Part shown: positions 1 to 8,269 of the stretch, piece by piece
How positions within the stretch are numbered: position 1 is the first letter of the stretch
Layout of the letters: each line of letters begins with the position of its first letter
Assembly (NCBI GenBank): GCA_016794785.1
Contig: JAEUHC010000018.1
Coordinates: 186,001-250,000 of the forward strand
DNA from: Opitutaceae bacterium
GTDB taxonomy: Bacteria > Verrucomicrobiota > Verrucomicrobiia > Opitutales > Opitutaceae
Length of the DNA: 64,000 nt
Direction: 5' to 3'
The notes under the pieces: generated by a model
Told to the model about the DNA's origin: nothing
Database searches by the model: none
What the model saw: the letters and a program-made list of their open reading frames with translations, nothing else
Position numbers and translations under genes: made by a program

Positions 1-41
1 GCTGGTTCGGCGGGGACGTGGGCGACGTGTGGAAAAAGTAG
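1..41 (+). CDS. C-terminal end of an unidentified protein (partial)
   Basis: The window opens inside a reading frame whose codons begin at base 3 and which ends in a TAG at 39-41. The last residues read WFGGDVGDVWKK. This is too short to assign a family. A stop shortly before the next forward gene, with 40 non-coding bases between them, fits a co-directional upstream gene. It could also be a chance open frame, because only twelve codons are visible. Confidence 0.35.
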   Translation, partial: WFGGDVGDVWKK

Positions 42-81
42 CTGGCCCCGCGCGGTCCGCTTCACGCAGAGTGGGCGTTTC

Positions 82-1209
82 ATGAACCGCGCCGCCTCCC
101 CCACCGCCCACCCTGCCGAACGCATTCTCCTCGGGCCCGGCCCGAGCCCCGTGCCCCAGCGCGTGCTCCGCGCCCTCGGTGCGCCGACGCTCGGCCACCT
201 CGATCCGCAATATCTCGCGATCATGGACGAGGCCTGCGCGATGCTGCGCGAGGTCTTCCGCACGAAGAATGCGCTCACGTTTCCCGTCAGCGGCACCGGC
301 ATGGCTGGCATGGAATGCTGCGCCACCAACCTGATCGAGCCCGGCGACGAGGCGATCGTGTGCGTCAACGGCGTGTTCGGCACGCGCATGAAGGATGTCT
401 TCGAGCGCTGCGGCGCCATCGTGCACGCCGTCGAGGCGCCTTGGGGCGAGATTTTCACCCACGATCAGATCGCGGCCGCGCTGGAGAAGCACCCGAAGGT
501 GAAGCTCGTCGGCATCGTGCATGCCGAGACGAGCACCGGAGCCCACCAGCCGATCGAGGGCCTCGACAAAATCGTCCGCGCACGCGGCGCGCTGCTGCTC
601 GTCGATGCGGTCACGAGCCTCGGCGGCCATGAGCTGCGCGTGGACGACTGGGGCATCGACGCGATCTACAGCGGCACGCAGAAGTGCCTGAGCTGCCCGC
701 CCGGCCTCTCGCCGGTGAGCTTCGGCGAGCGCGCGCTGGCGCGGATGGATGCGCGCAAGACCAAAGTGCAGTCGTGGTATCTCGATGTCTCGATGCTCCG
801 GAAATACTACACCGGCGGCGGAGGCGGCGGCCGCGTCTATCACCACACCGCACCGATCAACATGACCTACGCGCTCCGCGAGGCGCTGACCATCGTGCTC
901 GAGGAAGGCCTCGAGGCCCGCATCGCGCGCCACGCCACGATGCACACCCGGCTCCGCACAGGACTCGCCGAGCTGGGCCTCGGCTACATCCCGACCCACT
1001 CGTTGCACACGCTGAACTGCATCCGCATCCCGCAGGGCGCGGACGATGCCGCGGTGCGCACGCGCCTCCTGACGGACTACGGCATCGAAATTGGCGCCGG
1101 CCTCGGCGTGATGGCCGGCAAGGCCTGGCGCATCGGGCTCATGGGCCACGGCGCCAGCGTGCGGAACGTGGATCTCGTGCTCGCCGCGCTGCGGGCCTGC
1201 CTGCGCTGA
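82..1209 (+). CDS. Class V aminotransferase, alanine/serine-glyoxylate type
   Basis: A cytoplasmic pyridoxal-phosphate transaminase of the alanine-glyoxylate / serine-glyoxylate / serine-pyruvate group, which moves an amino group from alanine or serine to glyoxylate or pyruvate. The 375-residue length is normal for the family. The N-terminal LLGPGPSPVP (16-25) is the typical opening strand, SGTGMAGME (70-78) the phosphate-binding turn, LLVDAVTSLGG (172-182) carries the aspartate that pairs with the pyridine nitrogen, and SGTQKCL (197-203) places the Schiff-base lysine at K201. The substrate cannot be read from the sequence; ureidoglycine-glyoxylate aminotransferases have the same fold. A strong terminator follows 31 bases after the stop, so the gene ends its own transcript. 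Confidence 0.9.
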   Translation: MNRAASPTAHPAERILLGPGPSPVPQRVLRALGAPTLGHLDPQYLAIMDEACAMLREVFRTKNALTFPVSGTGMAGMECCATNLIEPGDEAIVCVNGVFGTRMKDVFERCGAIVHAVEAPWGEIFTHDQIAAALEKHPKVKLVGIVHAETSTGAHQPIEGLDKIVRARGALLLVDAVTSLGGHELRVDDWGIDAIYSGTQKCLSCPPGLSPVSFGERALARMDARKTKVQSWYLDVSMLRKYYTGGGGGGRVYHHTAPINMTYALREALTIVLEEGLEARIARHATMHTRLRTGLAELGLGYIPTHSLHTLNCIRIPQGADDAAVRTRLLTDYGIEIGAGLGVMAGKAWRIGLMGHGASVRNVDLVLAALRACLR

Positions 1210-1240
1210 TGCCTCCCGCAGCCGCGGGCCGCGGGGCAGA

Positions 1241-1271
1241 AAAAAGGCCGGCTCAATGAGCCGGCCTTTTT
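1241..1271. terminator. Bidirectional rho-independent terminator
   Basis: A perfect 14-bp stem (AAAAAGGCCGGCTC at 1241-1254, its complement at 1258-1271) closes on a 3-base loop. It has an A-run on the left and a T-run on the right, so it works in both directions. It lies between the convergent aminotransferase (+) and polysaccharide-export gene (-), as expected for a shared terminator. Confidence 0.9.
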
Positions 1272-1289
1272 GGTGAAATATCGCGTCGC

Positions 1290-1922
1290 TCAGAACCAGC
1301 TGATGCGCTCGGGAACGTAGACGGTGTCGTGCGCCTTGAGGTAGAAGGGCTCTCCGCCCCGGCCCTCGAGCACTTTTTTGAAATCGATCTCGAAATTCTC
1401 GATCTTGCCACCGTCCTGACGGACGATGCGGACGCGCTTTTTGTTGGCGCGCGACTCGTCAAAGCCACCCGCCTCCATGATCGCATCGAATGCGGTGAGT
1501 TCGCGCTCCGACGTGACTTTGCCGGGCTTTATGACCGCACCGGTCACGAAAACGGAAAATGCCGAGGAGACGACGGTCACTTTGACTTCCTTGGAAGTGA
1601 TCTGCGAGGCGTAGAGCGCGACGAGTTCCTTCTCAAGTTGGGCAGGCGTCTTGTCCACCGCCTTGACCTCGCCGACGAGATAAAGGTTCACCATGCCGTC
1701 GCGACGAATCTGCTGGGTCATGTCGAGCGTCGCGGAACCCGGGAACGAGACCTTGATCACGTCGCCGGCATTCAGGATTTGCACGCCGGGCTTCACCTGG
1801 GTGGTGGGCGTCGGGGCTGGCGGGGTTTCGCAACCACCGAGCAAAACGGCCAGACCAAGCAAAAGGGCCGCCGTTGCCGACAGCCCGCGTGAAAGCGAAT
1901 GAGTGAGTCCCGCGTTTTTCAT
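1290..1922 (-). CDS. Polysaccharide export (Wza/OMA-type) outer-membrane lipoprotein
   Basis: A 210-residue lipoprotein. The signal peptide ends in a lipobox, LLGG before C31. Residues about 47-125 form a polysaccharide biosynthesis/export domain (it opens LNAGDVIKVSF) and about 127-205 an SLBB-like domain (VFVTGAVIKPGKV). Wza-family proteins form the outer-membrane channel for capsule or exopolysaccharide, but this one is short, about half of E. coli Wza, with no C-terminal amphipathic barrel helix evident. No Wzc-type kinase, glycosyltransferase or polymerase lies nearby, so the partner machinery must be elsewhere, or the protein has another envelope role. The stop lies 19 bases from a strong shared terminator. 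Confidence 0.85.
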   Translation of the reverse strand: MKNAGLTHSLSRGLSATAALLLGLAVLLGGCETPPAPTPTTQVKPGVQILNAGDVIKVSFPGSATLDMTQQIRRDGMVNLYLVGEVKAVDKTPAQLEKELVALYASQITSKEVKVTVVSSAFSVFVTGAVIKPGKVTSERELTAFDAIMEAGGFDESRANKKRVRIVRQDGGKIENFEIDFKKVLEGRGGEPFYLKAHDTVYVPERISWF

Positions 1923-2027
1923 CAGAACCCGTCATATCGGCGCACCTACCGCTTCATCAAGCGGAAACCCGGCTGGGCCGGCCGGCGGAAAGCCAGGCCA
2001 GACGCCGCCCCGGCCTGCCGCCGTCGA

Positions 2028-2768
2028 TTACAAGAGGCGCCGCAGCGCCGCTTCGCCGCCGCGTGCTACCAAAGCGTAAACTTGCGTCGCGTCCGCCCAG
2101 GCGGCCGCCGTGTAGGGTTCACGCCCCGCAATGGCCGGCCGGCCGGTTTCGGCCCCCGGAGCAAAATCCCCGCGCCGCGCCACATAGAGGTGAAACCAAG
2201 TGCCCTCGCGGTTGAAGCAGAGTTCAAAAACCTCAAGCCCGCCCACGCGCACGACCCGGCAGCGTTGCCGCCGCAGTTCCTCGACGCCCACGCCAGCGCC
2301 TTGAGTGAGCGGCGTCGCAACACTCGCCAGCCGCGCCTGCACTTCGCCGAGGCCAGCGGGAAAGCCATCGTGCTGATCATGCTGGTCGACGATATCCGCG
2401 GCCGCAAACCGCGCAAAATCCTCAAGTGTGCGGGCCGACGTCGCCGGCTGTGCCAGCTTGAGCCCCACGATCGTCGCCACCGCGATCGCCGCCGCGGCGG
2501 CCAGCCACAGCGGCTGAGACCACCACATCCGCCGCGGCTGGCTGGCCCGGGCCCCCGCGAGAATCGCCTCGCGCAGGCCCGCCGGGGGCATGATCGCCCC
2601 AAGCCGCTCGGCGACGGTCCGGTCAAAGGACCGCTGGCGCTCCAGCCAAACCCGCAGCTCCGGATCGCGCTCCGATTGGGCGAGCGCCTCGGCGAACTGC
2701 GGATCGGCCGCGTCGCGGCCGTCGGGCCGGTAGGCGCTGAGGATAAACTTGGCCTCTTCGTTGTTCAT
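2028..2768 (-). CDS. Putative membrane-bound anti-sigma factor
   Basis: A 246-residue protein with one predicted membrane helix (about 86-105, rich in Ala/Ile/Val). It divides a cytoplasmic N-terminus of about 85 residues from a periplasmic C-terminus of about 140. It overlaps the preceding ECF sigma gene by 4 bases (ATGA), the usual arrangement for sigma/anti-sigma pairs. The N-terminus has NNEEAKFILSAYRPDG and SFDRTVAERLGAIMPP segments like those of FecR- and RsiW-type regulators, but I see no zinc-binding HxxxCxxC anti-sigma motif. The role is inferred mostly from gene position and topology. The C-terminal part is of no family I recognise. Confidence 0.6.
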   Translation of the reverse strand: MNNEEAKFILSAYRPDGRDAADPQFAEALAQSERDPELRVWLERQRSFDRTVAERLGAIMPPAGLREAILAGARASQPRRMWWSQPLWLAAAAAIAVATIVGLKLAQPATSARTLEDFARFAAADIVDQHDQHDGFPAGLGEVQARLASVATPLTQGAGVGVEELRRQRCRVVRVGGLEVFELCFNREGTWFHLYVARRGDFAPGAETGRPAIAGREPYTAAAWADATQVYALVARGGEAALRRLL

Positions 2769-3304
2769 GGACGGGTGCCGGTCTTGGGGAATTCGATGAC
2801 GCTGCCGCCTTTCGCCTTGTCGGCGAGCCGGGCGCGCAGGTGGGTTTTGCCGCGGGAGAGCCGTGACATCACGGTGCCAATCGGCACGTCGAGAATCTCG
2901 GCGATCTCGTGATAGGCGAGGTCCTGCAGGTAAAAGAGCGCGAGCGGTTCACGAAACACCTGATCAATCTCCTGCAACGCGGCCAGCACGAGCTGGGAGT
3001 CCAGCCGGGACACGAAGTCCACCTCCACGTCCGGCACATCCTTCTCCGCCGGGGGCAGGTCCTCGATGGCCGAGATGCGCCCGCCCCGCCGTCGGATGCG
3101 CAGAAACTCGCGATAAAGCGTGGTGAAAAGCCATGTCTTGGCCTTGGTCGTGTCGCGGAGCGATTCGCCCTTCGTCGCCCACACGAAAAAAGTCTGCTGG
3201 GTGAGGTCGCTCGCATCCGCCGGATTGCGCGCCAAGCTGAGCGCAAAGCGGTAGAGCGGCGCGTAGTGCGCTTCCACGAGGTCGGCGAAGGCCTGGCTTT
3301 GCAT
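2765..3304 (-). CDS. RNA polymerase ECF sigma factor
   Basis: A 179-residue group 4 (ECF) sigma-70 factor. Region 2 spans about 8-75 (LYRFALSLARNPADASDLTQ, then TWLFTTLYREFLRIRRR, which would melt and read the -10). Region 4 spans about 115-165 (LALFYLQDLAYHEIAEIL followed by DVPIGTVMSRLSRGK, the -35-reading helix-turn-helix). It is the first gene of a two-gene unit with the membrane anti-sigma candidate, overlapping it by 4 bases, so the two are probably translationally coupled. The target regulon is unknown; no autoregulatory promoter could be picked out with confidence in the 51 bases that separate it from the upstream DoxX gene. Confidence 0.9.
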   Translation of the reverse strand: MQSQAFADLVEAHYAPLYRFALSLARNPADASDLTQQTFFVWATKGESLRDTTKAKTWLFTTLYREFLRIRRRGGRISAIEDLPPAEKDVPDVEVDFVSRLDSQLVLAALQEIDQVFREPLALFYLQDLAYHEIAEILDVPIGTVMSRLSRGKTHLRARLADKAKGGSVIEFPKTGTRP

Positions 3305-3355
3305 CGTCGGTGGGAGACCGCAAACCAGCCGGTTATTCCCGCAATTCCGCGAGTT

Positions 3356-3784
3356 TTAGCCCGGCGTCACCCGGGCCGCCAGCATCGGCCGGAACGCACT
3401 GCGGTAGGACCAAGCCAGGTAGAGTTCCAAGGCGAGGATCACCAAGGCCATGACCACACCCGACGGCGCGAGAAACACATGCACCGCCACGATGTTGACG
3501 ATCACGGGCGCCAGGATCGTGAGCGCAAGGGGCACAAAACGGTTCAACAGCAGCAGCGCCCCCATCAGGGTTTCGGTGGCCTTCACCAGTTGGAACAGGT
3601 AGCCCGTGTTCATCATGGCCGTGGAAAAAGCCACCAACCCGGCCGGCATTTGATCCGGGGGCGGGGGCGGGATGAAGAAGAGAAATCCATTCAGGCCGAA
3701 AACGAAAAACATCAGCCCGAGCAGCACGCGGGCGATGGCCGGGAAGAACCGGGTGAACGATGGGGAGGCGGTGTGGGCGGCCAT
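3356..3784 (-). CDS. DoxX-like membrane protein
   Basis: A 142-residue inner-membrane protein with four predicted helices (about 12-35, 60-80, 83-105, 110-130). The first, ARVLLGLMFFVFGLNGFLFF, has the aromatic/glycine pattern of the DoxX/DUF417-like family. These are small four-helix proteins often found in oxidative-stress or detoxification operons; their biochemical role is mostly unclear. Here it is the distal gene of a leftward cluster that starts with the DGPF protein and ECF42 sigma factor at 7663, so it may be co-transcribed. A proline run follows helix 1. Confidence 0.75.
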   Translation of the reverse strand: MAAHTASPSFTRFFPAIARVLLGLMFFVFGLNGFLFFIPPPPPDQMPAGLVAFSTAMMNTGYLFQLVKATETLMGALLLLNRFVPLALTILAPVIVNIVAVHVFLAPSGVVMALVILALELYLAWSYRSAFRPMLAARVTPG

Positions 3785-3816
3785 GGCGGGAGGAGATGTG
3801 GCTTGAAAGCAGACGA

Positions 3817-4356
3817 CTACTTTTTCGCCCCGCCCTCGGCGATCGCCTTCAGATTAGCGAGGCCGACCTCGAACTGCCCGCCGACCATCTTGTCCATGCT
3901 CATGAACAGACACATGACTTTGCCGACGAAACTATTCGGGCCATACATGTGCCACGTGACGAGCGTGCCGGCGCCCTCGGGCTTGAAGATGAAATCAACC
4001 GTGCTCGCGCCCTCCATCGGCTCCTTCCAGTCCATGCGCTGGCGCACGAGTTCGCCGGGCTTGCTCTCGATGATGGTGGCGGAACCGGCGCCGACCTCGC
4101 GGTTGCCCTGCCAGCTGGCCACCGAGCCCACGCCAGTGGCGGGCCCCGAGTAGGCGGTCTTCACGTTGGGATCGAGTTTCATCCACGGATTCCACACGGC
4201 GAATTTGCGGTGGTCGTTGACCTGGTCGAACAGCACGGCGGGCGGGGCGGCGATGACGAGGCTGCGTTGCACGCTGAACTGGTTCGGCTGAAACGCCGCC
4301 ACGATGAGGATGAGCGCGATGACGGCCACGAGGCCGAGGAGGATTTTCTTGAGCAT
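3817..4356 (-). CDS. Membrane-anchored SRPBCC (polyketide cyclase-like) protein
   Basis: A 179-residue protein with an N-terminal hydrophobic helix (about 4-21, LLGLVAVIALILIVAAF) followed by a START/SRPBCC fold. VQRSLVIAAPPAVLFDQVND (29-48) is the usual first strand and helix, and NPWMKLDP and GSVASWQGN follow in the expected order. SRPBCC domains form a hydrophobic ligand pocket; the ligand here is unknown. The hydrophobic helix could be an uncleaved anchor. It sits in the cluster with DoxX, VOC and AHSA1-type genes downstream of the ECF42 sigma factor, a context typical for small ligand-binding proteins of that regulon. Confidence 0.8.
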   Translation of the reverse strand: MLKKILLGLVAVIALILIVAAFQPNQFSVQRSLVIAAPPAVLFDQVNDHRKFAVWNPWMKLDPNVKTAYSGPATGVGSVASWQGNREVGAGSATIIESKPGELVRQRMDWKEPMEGASTVDFIFKPEGAGTLVTWHMYGPNSFVGKVMCLFMSMDKMVGGQFEVGLANLKAIAEGGAKK

Positions 4357-4404
4357 GGTGGGTGAGGTGGGGAATCGGGAAGGTGAGCTGGAATCGAAGC
4401 GCGA

Positions 4405-4905
4405 TCAACGCCGCGCTGCGGCGCGGAGTTTTTTGATGTCGAGCTTCACCATGCCGAGCATGGCGGAAAACATGCGCTGCCGCCGCGCCGCATCCTTGTC
4501 CTCGATCATCGCGAGGAACTCGGTGGGCACGATCTGCCAGGAGACGCCGAACTTGTCCTCCAGCCAGCCGCACTGGACCTTTTTCCCGCCCGCCGAGAGC
4601 CGTCGCCAGTAATAGTCCACCTCACGCTGCGTGCGGCACTCGACAACGAAGGAGATGGCGGGCGTGATCTTGTAGACCGGCCCGCCGTTGAGCGCGACGA
4701 ACTCCTGCTCCAACAGGCGGAAATTCACAGTCATCACCGAGCCGGCGGGCCCGGGTCCGCCCTCAGGGTAGCGGGTGATGCGCAGGATTTCTCCTCCCTT
4801 GAAGACCGAGACGTAGAACTTCGCGGCCTCCTCGGCCTCGTGGTCGAACCAGAGGAAGGGCGTGATGGTGGGAAGTCTTTTTGCGGAGGCGGGGCGGATT
4901 CTCAC
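4405..4905 (-). CDS. VOC family protein (PhnB / 3-demethylubiquinone methyltransferase-like)
   Basis: A 166-residue vicinal-oxygen-chelate protein. The core starts LPTITPFLWFDHEAEEAAKF (11-30), has FVALNGGPVYK in the middle and closes with the AGGKKVQCGWLEDKFGVSWQ segment characteristic of the PhnB-like branch. This branch is annotated variously as 3-demethylubiquinone methyltransferase-like or glyoxalase-like; no activity can be assigned from sequence. The first ten residues (MRIRPASAKR) may not be part of the native protein. A second, more distant VOC gene lies at 5454-5891 in the same cluster. Confidence 0.85.
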   Translation of the reverse strand: MRIRPASAKRLPTITPFLWFDHEAEEAAKFYVSVFKGGEILRITRYPEGGPGPAGSVMTVNFRLLEQEFVALNGGPVYKITPAISFVVECRTQREVDYYWRRLSAGGKKVQCGWLEDKFGVSWQIVPTEFLAMIEDKDAARRQRMFSAMLGMVKLDIKKLRAAARR

Positions 4906-4981
4906 GGGAGCAACAAGGGCTAAGCGGGCTTCACATCATCAACGAATGACCACGGCCGCGGCGGACAGGTGCGGCGAAAAA

Positions 4982-5440
4982 TCACGGCGCCGCCGCGAGC
5001 ACAGCCTCGAGGCGGTCGAAGTTCTGCTCGTTGGCCGCGGCGATGAAGTCGCGCAGCCGCGCCGCCTCAGCCGGATCGTCGAAGAGCATTCGCCACGTGA
5101 CCTGGGTTCCGCCGGCGCGCTCGATGAGCGTCATCGCGAGCGAAAAGCCGTGCCCTTGCTGGTTGTGCCGCACCACGATCAGCTCTGGCGCGAGGATCTC
5201 GGTGAAGCGGTTGTCCATCGCATAGGTCATCCCGTTGGGGCCGCGCATGGTGAAGCGCCACGCCCCGCCCGGGCGAAAATCGAACTCGTGAAACTCGTTC
5301 GTGAAGCCCTCCGGCCCCCACCATCGCGCGAGCACCGCGGGATCGGCGAAGGCCGCGAACACGCGCGCCCGCGGCGCCGCGAACAGCCGGGTGTTGACGA
5401 TTTCGTGCGCGGGAGCGCGGCCGGGATGAGGCGGATTCAC
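4982..5440 (-). CDS. AHSA1-type SRPBCC protein
   Basis: A 152-residue protein read from a GTG at 5438-5440. The frame is open further upstream to 5674, but that extension lies inside the neighbouring VOC gene and has a shadow composition. The domain opens HEIVNTRLFAAPRARVFAAF and contains DPAVLARWWGPEGFTN and GGTQVTWRMLFDD, the pattern of the AHSA1/START-like family of small soluble ligand-binding proteins. The ligand is unknown. It lies 13 bases downstream of the VOC gene 5454-5891 and is likely on the same transcript as the ECF42 sigma factor. The start choice is moderately sure; no Shine-Dalgarno sequence is present. Confidence 0.8.
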   Translation of the reverse strand: MNPPHPGRAPAHEIVNTRLFAAPRARVFAAFADPAVLARWWGPEGFTNEFHEFDFRPGGAWRFTMRGPNGMTYAMDNRFTEILAPELIVVRHNQQGHGFSLAMTLIERAGGTQVTWRMLFDDPAEAARLRDFIAAANEQNFDRLEAVLAAAP

Positions 5441-5453
5441 AGGGGGAAGTGCT

Positions 5454-5891
5454 TCAGGTTTTGCTCGCGCAGTTGAACATCCACTGGATGCCGAACTTGT
5501 CCGTAAGCGTGCCCCAGTAGTCGCCCCAGAACATCTCCTGCAGCGGCGACTCGACCTTGCCGCCCGCGGCCAGCGCGGCGAAGAGCCGGTCGGTCTCGGC
5601 GCGCGTGTCGGGCTGGAGGTTGATGAAGAGGTTGTTGCCGGCCTTGCAGGCGAACCCCATCGAGTCCGGCGCATCGGTGCCCATGATCATATGGCCGCCC
5701 AGGATCGGGAGCGCGACGTGCATGATGAGGTTGCGATCCGCCTCGGCCAGCGGCGGGCAGCCGGGCTGCGCGGGCATATCGCCGAAGCGCATGACGGCCC
5801 CGGCAAACTCCGTCTTGAAAACGGAACGGTAGAAATTGAACGCCGCTTCGGTGGAGCGGGGGAAATTAAGATAGGTGCTGACGCTAGCCAT
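5454..5891 (-). CDS. VOC family protein (PhnB-like)
   Basis: A 145-residue single-domain vicinal-oxygen-chelate protein. It begins VSTYLNFPRSTEAAFNFYRS, has the central LIMHVALPILGGHMIMGTDA and ends with EMFWGDYWGTLTDKFGIQWMF. That tail is diagnostic of the PhnB-like (YjdN) branch of the glyoxalase/bleomycin-resistance superfamily. The catalytic function of this branch is not established. It is immediately downstream of the ECF42 sigma gene (48 bases apart) and upstream of an SRPBCC gene, an order often seen in ECF42/DGPF regulons. Confidence 0.88.
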   Translation of the reverse strand: MASVSTYLNFPRSTEAAFNFYRSVFKTEFAGAVMRFGDMPAQPGCPPLAEADRNLIMHVALPILGGHMIMGTDAPDSMGFACKAGNNLFINLQPDTRAETDRLFAALAAGGKVESPLQEMFWGDYWGTLTDKFGIQWMFNCASKT

Positions 5892-5939
5892 GGGAGGAGG
5901 TGATGGGTTGGAGGTTATGGGTGATGGGTTGAGAAAAAA

Positions 5940-7238
5940 TCAGCCGCCGGCCGTCGTGCGCTCGACGAGCCGCGCGAGATACGCCTGCTCGGGACCGACG
6001 TGCGCGAGCTGGAGCGCGCGGCGAAAGCTCTCCGCGGCGGCGCGCTCCTCCTTGAGGAGCCAGTGCAACTCGCCCTTCACGGCGTGAAGCAGGTAGTGCG
6101 ACTCGAGCTTGCCGCGATCGGAGATGGCGGCGAGGGCTTCAAGGCCCGCACGCGGACCCTCGGCATGAGCGACGGCCACGGCGCGGTTCAGCGCCACGAT
6201 GGGCGAAGGCTGGAGGCGGCAAAGCTCATCATAGTGGCGCAGGATGAGGGCCCAGTCCGTGGCTCCGAAATCCTTCGCCGTGCAATGGATCGCGGCGATG
6301 CCCGCCTGCAGATGGTATTCGCTGAGCTCGTCGCCCGCCGCGGCCGCCGCGAGCTGCACGAGGCCGCGCTCGATCAGCGCCTGATCCCAGCGCGTGCGGT
6401 CCTGATCGTGCAGGCGCAGAAGCGCGCCCTGTTCGTCGAGCCGCGAGGGAAAGCGCGCTGCGGTGAGCAGCATGAGCGCGAGCAGCGCATGCGCGCGCGG
6501 CGTGTGGCCCGCGGGATGCGCCACGAGCAGCGAGGTCAGGCGGATCGCCTCCTGGCAGAGTTCCTCGCGCAGCAGGCGCTCGCCGGACGAGGCCTTGTAG
6601 CCCTCGTTGAACAGCTGGTAGAGCGTGGCGAGGACGCCGTTAAGGCGCGGCGTCAGGTCCTCGCCCTCGGGCAGCTCAAACGCCAGCCCCGCGTCGCGCA
6701 GCCGCCGCTTCGTGCGCGTGAGCTGCTTTTCAATCGCGGCTTCGCTGGATAGGAAAGCCCGCGCGATCTCGGCGGTGCCGAAACCACAGAGCACCTTGAG
6801 CGCGAGGATCACCTGCGCGTCGGGCGCAATCGACGGGTGGCAGCAGACGAACATGAGGCGCAACGCGTCGTCGCGGATCTCGTTTTCCGCGGTCCACGCA
6901 AACGCCGGCAGCGCCGGGGTGCGCTCGAAATGCGTGATGAGCGCCGGCTCCTTGCCCGCCGCCATGCGGCCGTGCCGCAACGCGTCGCGCGCGAGGTTCA
7001 TCGCCACCTGCGTGATCCACGCGGAGGGGTTGGGCGGGATGCCGCCCATCGACCATGTGCGGAGCGCCCGGAGCATCGCCTCCTGCGCGACATCCTCCGC
7101 GAGCGCGAGGTTATGCACGCCCACGAGACGCAGGAGCGCGCCGTGCAGGCGGCCGGTCTCATGCCGGAAGAAATGCTCCACGAGCCCTGCCGGGTTGGCC
7201 GGCGCCGCCGGAGGTGAATTGGAATCCACGGCGTCCAC
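5940..7238 (-). CDS. ECF42-type RNA polymerase sigma factor with C-terminal extension
   Basis: A 432-residue sigma factor, more than twice the usual ECF size. Region 2 lies at about 20-90 (NLALAEDVAQEAMLRALRTW, then NPSAWITQVAMNLARDALR) and region 4 at about 115-180, with LCGFGTAEIARAFLSSEAAI as the helix-turn-helix. A helical extension of about 240 residues follows, with repeated TPR-like pairs such as YHLQAGIAAIHCTA and HYLLHAVKGELHWLLKEERA. In the ECF42 group the extension replaces a separate anti-sigma factor and is needed for activity, and the gene pairs with a DGPF protein. Both hold here: the DGPF gene ends 5 bases upstream. The inducing signal is unknown. Confidence 0.93.
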   Translation of the reverse strand: MDAVDSNSPPAAPANPAGLVEHFFRHETGRLHGALLRLVGVHNLALAEDVAQEAMLRALRTWSMGGIPPNPSAWITQVAMNLARDALRHGRMAAGKEPALITHFERTPALPAFAWTAENEIRDDALRLMFVCCHPSIAPDAQVILALKVLCGFGTAEIARAFLSSEAAIEKQLTRTKRRLRDAGLAFELPEGEDLTPRLNGVLATLYQLFNEGYKASSGERLLREELCQEAIRLTSLLVAHPAGHTPRAHALLALMLLTAARFPSRLDEQGALLRLHDQDRTRWDQALIERGLVQLAAAAAGDELSEYHLQAGIAAIHCTAKDFGATDWALILRHYDELCRLQPSPIVALNRAVAVAHAEGPRAGLEALAAISDRGKLESHYLLHAVKGELHWLLKEERAAAESFRRALQLAHVGPEQAYLARLVERTTAGG

Positions 7239-7243
7239 GACGA

Positions 7244-7663
7244 TCAGTTGACCGAATGAGCGGACGACGGCGCGGCCTTGGTCGTCACCCCAAGATGGCA
7301 GTGCGGCGTCAACTCCCGCACTTCGATCATCATGCCGTAGTCGAGCCCCGGGTGACGCCGCGCGATCGCCGTGGCCTCGTCGAGACTGCCGACCAGGAGC
7401 TTCACGTAGCCGCCCACCGCTTCCTTGGCCTCCGGGAAAGGCCCGTCCACGACACGGCCGCCGCCGGGGCCGGACACGACGCGCGTCTCGAGTTCGAGCG
7501 GCTGGCCCTCGGTGGCTTTGCCCTCGCTGACGAGGCCCTCAAACCACGCGTTCCAGCGCGTGATGAGCTGCTGGCGCTGCTCGGGGGAAAGGTGCCGGTG
7601 GTTCTCCGGACCGGTGTTGCGAAACAGAAGGAGGACGGGGATGGACGGCGTTTTCGTTTCCAT
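7244..7663 (-). CDS. DGPF / YCII-domain protein
   Basis: A 139-residue small protein with the YCII-related fold. The defining motif VDGPFPEAKEAVGGY sits at 72-86, preceded by TRVVSGPGGG and followed by the LDEATAIARRHPGL helix. These ferredoxin-like-fold proteins are the regular partners and proposed targets of ECF42 sigma factors; their chemistry is unproven. It is the first gene of the leftward cluster, and the 158-base gap to the divergent DUF1428 gene must hold the promoter. The start is preceded by CATTCCCTCTC, with no purine-rich ribosome site. Confidence 0.93.
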   Translation of the reverse strand: METKTPSIPVLLLFRNTGPENHRHLSPEQRQQLITRWNAWFEGLVSEGKATEGQPLELETRVVSGPGGGRVVDGPFPEAKEAVGGYVKLLVGSLDEATAIARRHPGLDYGMMIEVRELTPHCHLGVTTKAAPSSAHSVN

Positions 7664-7821
7664 GAGAGGGAATGGTTTTCGATCTACAACGATCCACCCC
7701 GCGCCAAAAGGACCGAGTGCAAAAAAAGTGGCGTGAGTCCCGACCGAATCCAGATATTCGTTGATCAGTTCACGGGCGCACCCGCGTCCGAGTCGGAAAT
7801 AAACCTCAACCCCTCCATCCC

Positions 7822-8184
7822 ATGGCCCGCTACGTCGACGGTTTCGTCATCCCAATCTCAAAAAAGAAACTCGCCACCTACAAAAAGATGGCCGCGCTCT
7901 CCTGCAAAGTTTGGCTCGAGCACGGCGCGCTCGACTACGTCGAGTCCGTGGGCGAGGACCTGAAGGTGAAGTGGGGCGCCACCTTCCCCCGCACCCACAA
8001 GCTGAAGGCCGGCGAGACGATCGTCTTCTCCTGGATCACCTACAAGTCCCGCGCGCACCGCGATCGCGTGAACGCCGCGGTGATGAAGGATCCGCGCCTG
8101 AAGGACATGTGCTCGCCGGACACCATGCCCTTCGAGATGAAGCGCATGCTCTACGGCGGGTTCGAGGTGCTCGTCTCGGCGTGA
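7822..8184 (+). CDS. DUF1428 family protein (YbaA-like)
   Basis: A 120-residue cytosolic protein of the DUF1428 family, with a dimeric alpha/beta-barrel fold. It starts MARYVDGFVIPISKKKLATY and contains GALDYVESVGEDL and the closing MPFEMKRMLYGGFEVLV, all highly typical. No enzymatic activity is established for the family. It is transcribed divergently from the ECF42/DGPF cluster, and DUF1428 genes are among the small proteins commonly found next to such clusters, so shared regulation through the 158-base intergenic region is plausible but not shown. Confidence 0.93.
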   Translation: MARYVDGFVIPISKKKLATYKKMAALSCKVWLEHGALDYVESVGEDLKVKWGATFPRTHKLKAGETIVFSWITYKSRAHRDRVNAAVMKDPRLKDMCSPDTMPFEMKRMLYGGFEVLVSA

Positions 8185-8269
8185 GCCGCGAAATCCCCCG
8201 CGATCTTGCGGGATAGGCGAGGCGGCGGGATAGTCGCCCGGGCTGGCATCACCTGACCGGCACCGAACC

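Noticed and set aside
7664..7821. An ECF42-type promoter in front of the DGPF gene
   Set aside because: GATC-flanked and GGTCG-like motifs are present, but no pair with the expected spacing and sequence could be picked out with confidence.
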